Below, piece by piece: positions 62,531 to 64,000 of a DNA stretch of 64,000 bases. A program made the translations under genes and the position numbers. Position 1 is the first letter of the stretch. Each line of letters starts with the position of its first letter. The DNA comes from Pseudomonadota bacterium (lineage in GTDB: Bacteria; Desulfobacterota; Desulfobulbia; Desulfobulbales; Desulfocapsaceae): assembly GCA_018821985.1 (NCBI GenBank), contig JAHJKP010000017.1, positions 26,540 through 90,539 of the forward strand, read 5' to 3'. The notes beneath the pieces were generated by a model that was not told the DNA's origin, ran no database searches, and saw nothing but the letters and a program-made list of their open reading frames with translations.

Positions 62531-63669
62531 TGGAAACCATAAATATCCCTTTCAACAAACCGTACATGACCGGCAAAGAACTTTTCTATATTGCCGAGGC
62601 TCATTTCAATGGAATTCTGGCTGGAGATGGCCCCTTCACCAAACGATGTCATGGCTGGCTAGAGACTCGAACCGGTGCCAAGAAGGCATTGCTCACCAAC
62701 TCCTGTACAGCCGCGCTGGAAATGGCTGCCCTGTTGCTGGATATCCACCCTGGCGATGAAGTAATCATGCCGTCCTACACCTTCGTTTCGACGGCCAATG
62801 CTTTTGTACTCCGCGGGGGTGTACCGGTATTTGTCGATATCAGGCCCGACACCCTGAATATTGATGAAACCCTGATTGAGGCCGCGATTACTGCCAAGAC
62901 CAAGGCTATCGTGCCGGTGCATTATGCCGGGGTGGCTTGTGAGATGGATGCCATCATGGACATTGCTCGCCGGCATAGCCTGATGGTGATCGAGGATGCG
63001 GCCCAGGGAATTATGTCAAGCTATAAAGGGAAGCCGCTGGGCTCACTCGGACACATGGGATGCCTGAGTTTTCACGAGACCAAGAATATCATTTCCGGCG
63101 AGGGCGGCGCACTTTTGATCAACGATGCGTCCCTGGTTCAGCGGGCAGAAATCGTTAGAGAAAAGGGCACAAACCGCAGCCAGTTTTTCCGAGGGCAGGT
63201 AGATAAATATACCTGGTGTGATGTCGGTTCAAGTTATCTGCCGGGTGAGTTGAGTGCGGCTTTCCTTTGGGCACAGATGGAGGCAGCGGATGAGATCACC
63301 AACCGTCGCCTGGCACTTTGGAACAGTTACCATCAGGCCTTTGCATCGCTTGAGCATGATGGCATAATTATCCGCCCGGTAGTGCCGCCAGAGTCTACTC
63401 ACAATGCCCACATGTATTACCTGCTGCTCTCTGACCTGGCAAGCAGAACGGTTTTTATAGATCATATGCGGCAGAAGGGTATAGGGACAGTGTTCCACTA
63501 TATTCCACTGCACAGCTCTCCGGCCGGAAAGCAATTCGGCAGACCGCATGGAGAATTACCTGTAACAATCGAGTTTGCAGATCGATTGGTACGCTTACCT
63601 TTATGGGTGGGATTGGAAGAGCAGATTGAGGTAATAGTTACTGAAGTCTTCTCGGCAGTTAAGTGTTGA
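62530..63669 (+). CDS. wecE: dTDP-4-amino-4,6-dideoxygalactose transaminase WecE
   Basis: The 379-residue PLP enzyme transfers an amino group to dTDP-4-keto-6-deoxy-sugar. It has IPFNKPYMTGKELFYI, PGDEVIMPSYTFVSTANAF, DAAQG (156-160) and FHETKN with the PLP lysine K185. EKGTNRSQFFRGQVDKYTW and FHYIPLHSSPAG are WecE-specific blocks rather than general DegT/ArnB ones. The product could feed the PglD/NeuD-like acyltransferase. GC content is visibly higher than in the upstream cassette, which suggests a mosaic origin. Confidence 0.92.
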   Translation: METINIPFNKPYMTGKELFYIAEAHFNGILAGDGPFTKRCHGWLETRTGAKKALLTNSCTAALEMAALLLDIHPGDEVIMPSYTFVSTANAFVLRGGVPVFVDIRPDTLNIDETLIEAAITAKTKAIVPVHYAGVACEMDAIMDIARRHSLMVIEDAAQGIMSSYKGKPLGSLGHMGCLSFHETKNIISGEGGALLINDASLVQRAEIVREKGTNRSQFFRGQVDKYTWCDVGSSYLPGELSAAFLWAQMEAADEITNRRLALWNSYHQAFASLEHDGIIIRPVVPPESTHNAHMYYLLLSDLASRTVFIDHMRQKGIGTVFHYIPLHSSPAGKQFGRPHGELPVTIEFADRLVRLPLWVGLEEQIEVIVTEVFSAVKC

Positions 63670-63736
63670 AATACAATAAGTGTCCCTTCACAAATAGGCT
63701 GTTATCCTCTTGGATTTAACAATATTTTCTATTTAT

Positions 63737-64000
63737 GGACCCCACACACAATTCGGATAAAACTCAGCTATCAGCAAACAGCTTTCTTGAATGTCAGGAT
63801 AACAATCCAGAGGTGGCTCCCATCGTTTGAACAGTATTCTGCGTTCTTTAAGTGGATTCTCTGCTTTTTTTACGCTGCCTGTTCAACCGTCGGCAGCATC
63901 ATGACATACGCCTCGCCAGGTGTCTTTTTACCTAATTTTGAATGTGGTCTGGATTGGTTGTACCAGTCCAGATATTGCATGATCGACTTACGAGCTTCGT
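63737..64000 (-). mobile_element. IS3-family insertion sequence, end portion
   Basis: The right edge of the window contains the end of an insertion sequence whose transposase runs leftward. TGGACCCCACACACAATTCG near 63737 resembles an IS3-type terminal repeat, so the element boundary is placed there tentatively. The 67 bases between wecE and this point show no gene. Confidence 0.6.
63870..64000 (-). CDS. IS3-family transposase (OrfB), C-terminal fragment
   Basis: The minus strand encodes the last 43 or so residues of an integrase-type transposase, ending in TAA at 63870-63872. The text SIMQYLDWYNQSRPHSKLG followed by KKTPGEAY is the usual C-terminus of IS3/IS150-group OrfB. The N-terminal part and catalytic DDE residues lie beyond the window. 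The reading frame is intact as far as seen. Confidence 0.85.
   Translation of the reverse strand, partial: EARKSIMQYLDWYNQSRPHSKLGKKTPGEAYVMMLPTVEQAA

Overview
The window looks like chromosomal DNA of an anaerobic, sulfate- or sulfur-metabolising deltaproteobacterium, most likely of the Desulfobulbales group. This is inferred from a tetraheme cytochrome c3-type protein, a System II (ResB/CcsA) cytochrome c maturation pair, an exported CbiK-type cobaltochelatase in a cobalamin-riboswitch operon, a NapH-like polyferredoxin and type IV pili. No rRNA, tRNA or CRISPR array was seen.

Layout. (1) 1-5293, minus strand: a truncated secreted protein, then a cobalamin-riboswitch operon cbiK-btuC-btuD-btuF-cbiL for tetrapyrrole/cobalt metabolism and import. 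(2) 5768-7894: a LemA protein with two TPM-domain proteins. (3) 8036-13291, minus strand: a PilZ protein, a 1154-residue fusion (GH18-like, polysaccharide deacetylase, family 2 glycosyltransferase) and a GH26-like lipoprotein, together a plausible c-di-GMP-responsive exopolysaccharide module. (4) 13509-19557: a tandem universal stress protein, an M16 protease, an unusual SDR protein, a small lipoprotein and ribosomal protein L28. (5) 19996-22857: ResB, CcsA and a tetraheme cytochrome. (6) 22991-31242, minus strand: a long housekeeping run purA, rpoZ, dnaJ, moaC, dksA-like, galT-like, a lone receiver domain, a FolE2-like protein that lacks the family's catalytic motifs, and glyS. (7) 31582-33911: polyferredoxin, TatB, TatC.

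(8) 34486-46910 is a type IV pilus region. A minor pilin operon fimU-pilW-pilV-pilX-pilY1 plus a small secreted protein runs leftward, and the major pilin gene pilA runs rightward from the same 560-base intergenic region. PilY1 is very large (2834 residues) and carries seven Calx-beta repeats, four of them on a 351-base DNA repeat. (9) 47111-63669, all plus strand: a VKOR-DsbA fusion next to pilA, then a glycan region. The glycan region holds a DPM1-like glycosyltransferase, a methyltransferase, two tandem TMTC-like membrane proteins with TPRs, another large GT-C-like membrane protein, a six-gene cassette coupled by ATGA overlaps (WbqC-like, GtrB-like glycosyltransferase, radical SAM, methyltransferase, creatininase-like, PglD/NeuD-like), a small EmrE/ArnE-like transporter, another methyltransferase and a WecE-type aminotransferase. 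(10) The right edge cuts into an IS3-family transposase.

How it may work together. Sites with -24/-12 (sigma54) spacing lie before pilA, before the minor pilin operon and before the glycosyltransferase/TMTC operon. My main hypothesis is therefore a co-regulated pilus assembly, disulfide-formation and lipid-linked protein or surface glycosylation locus. This rests on reading the sequence only; no database search was run.
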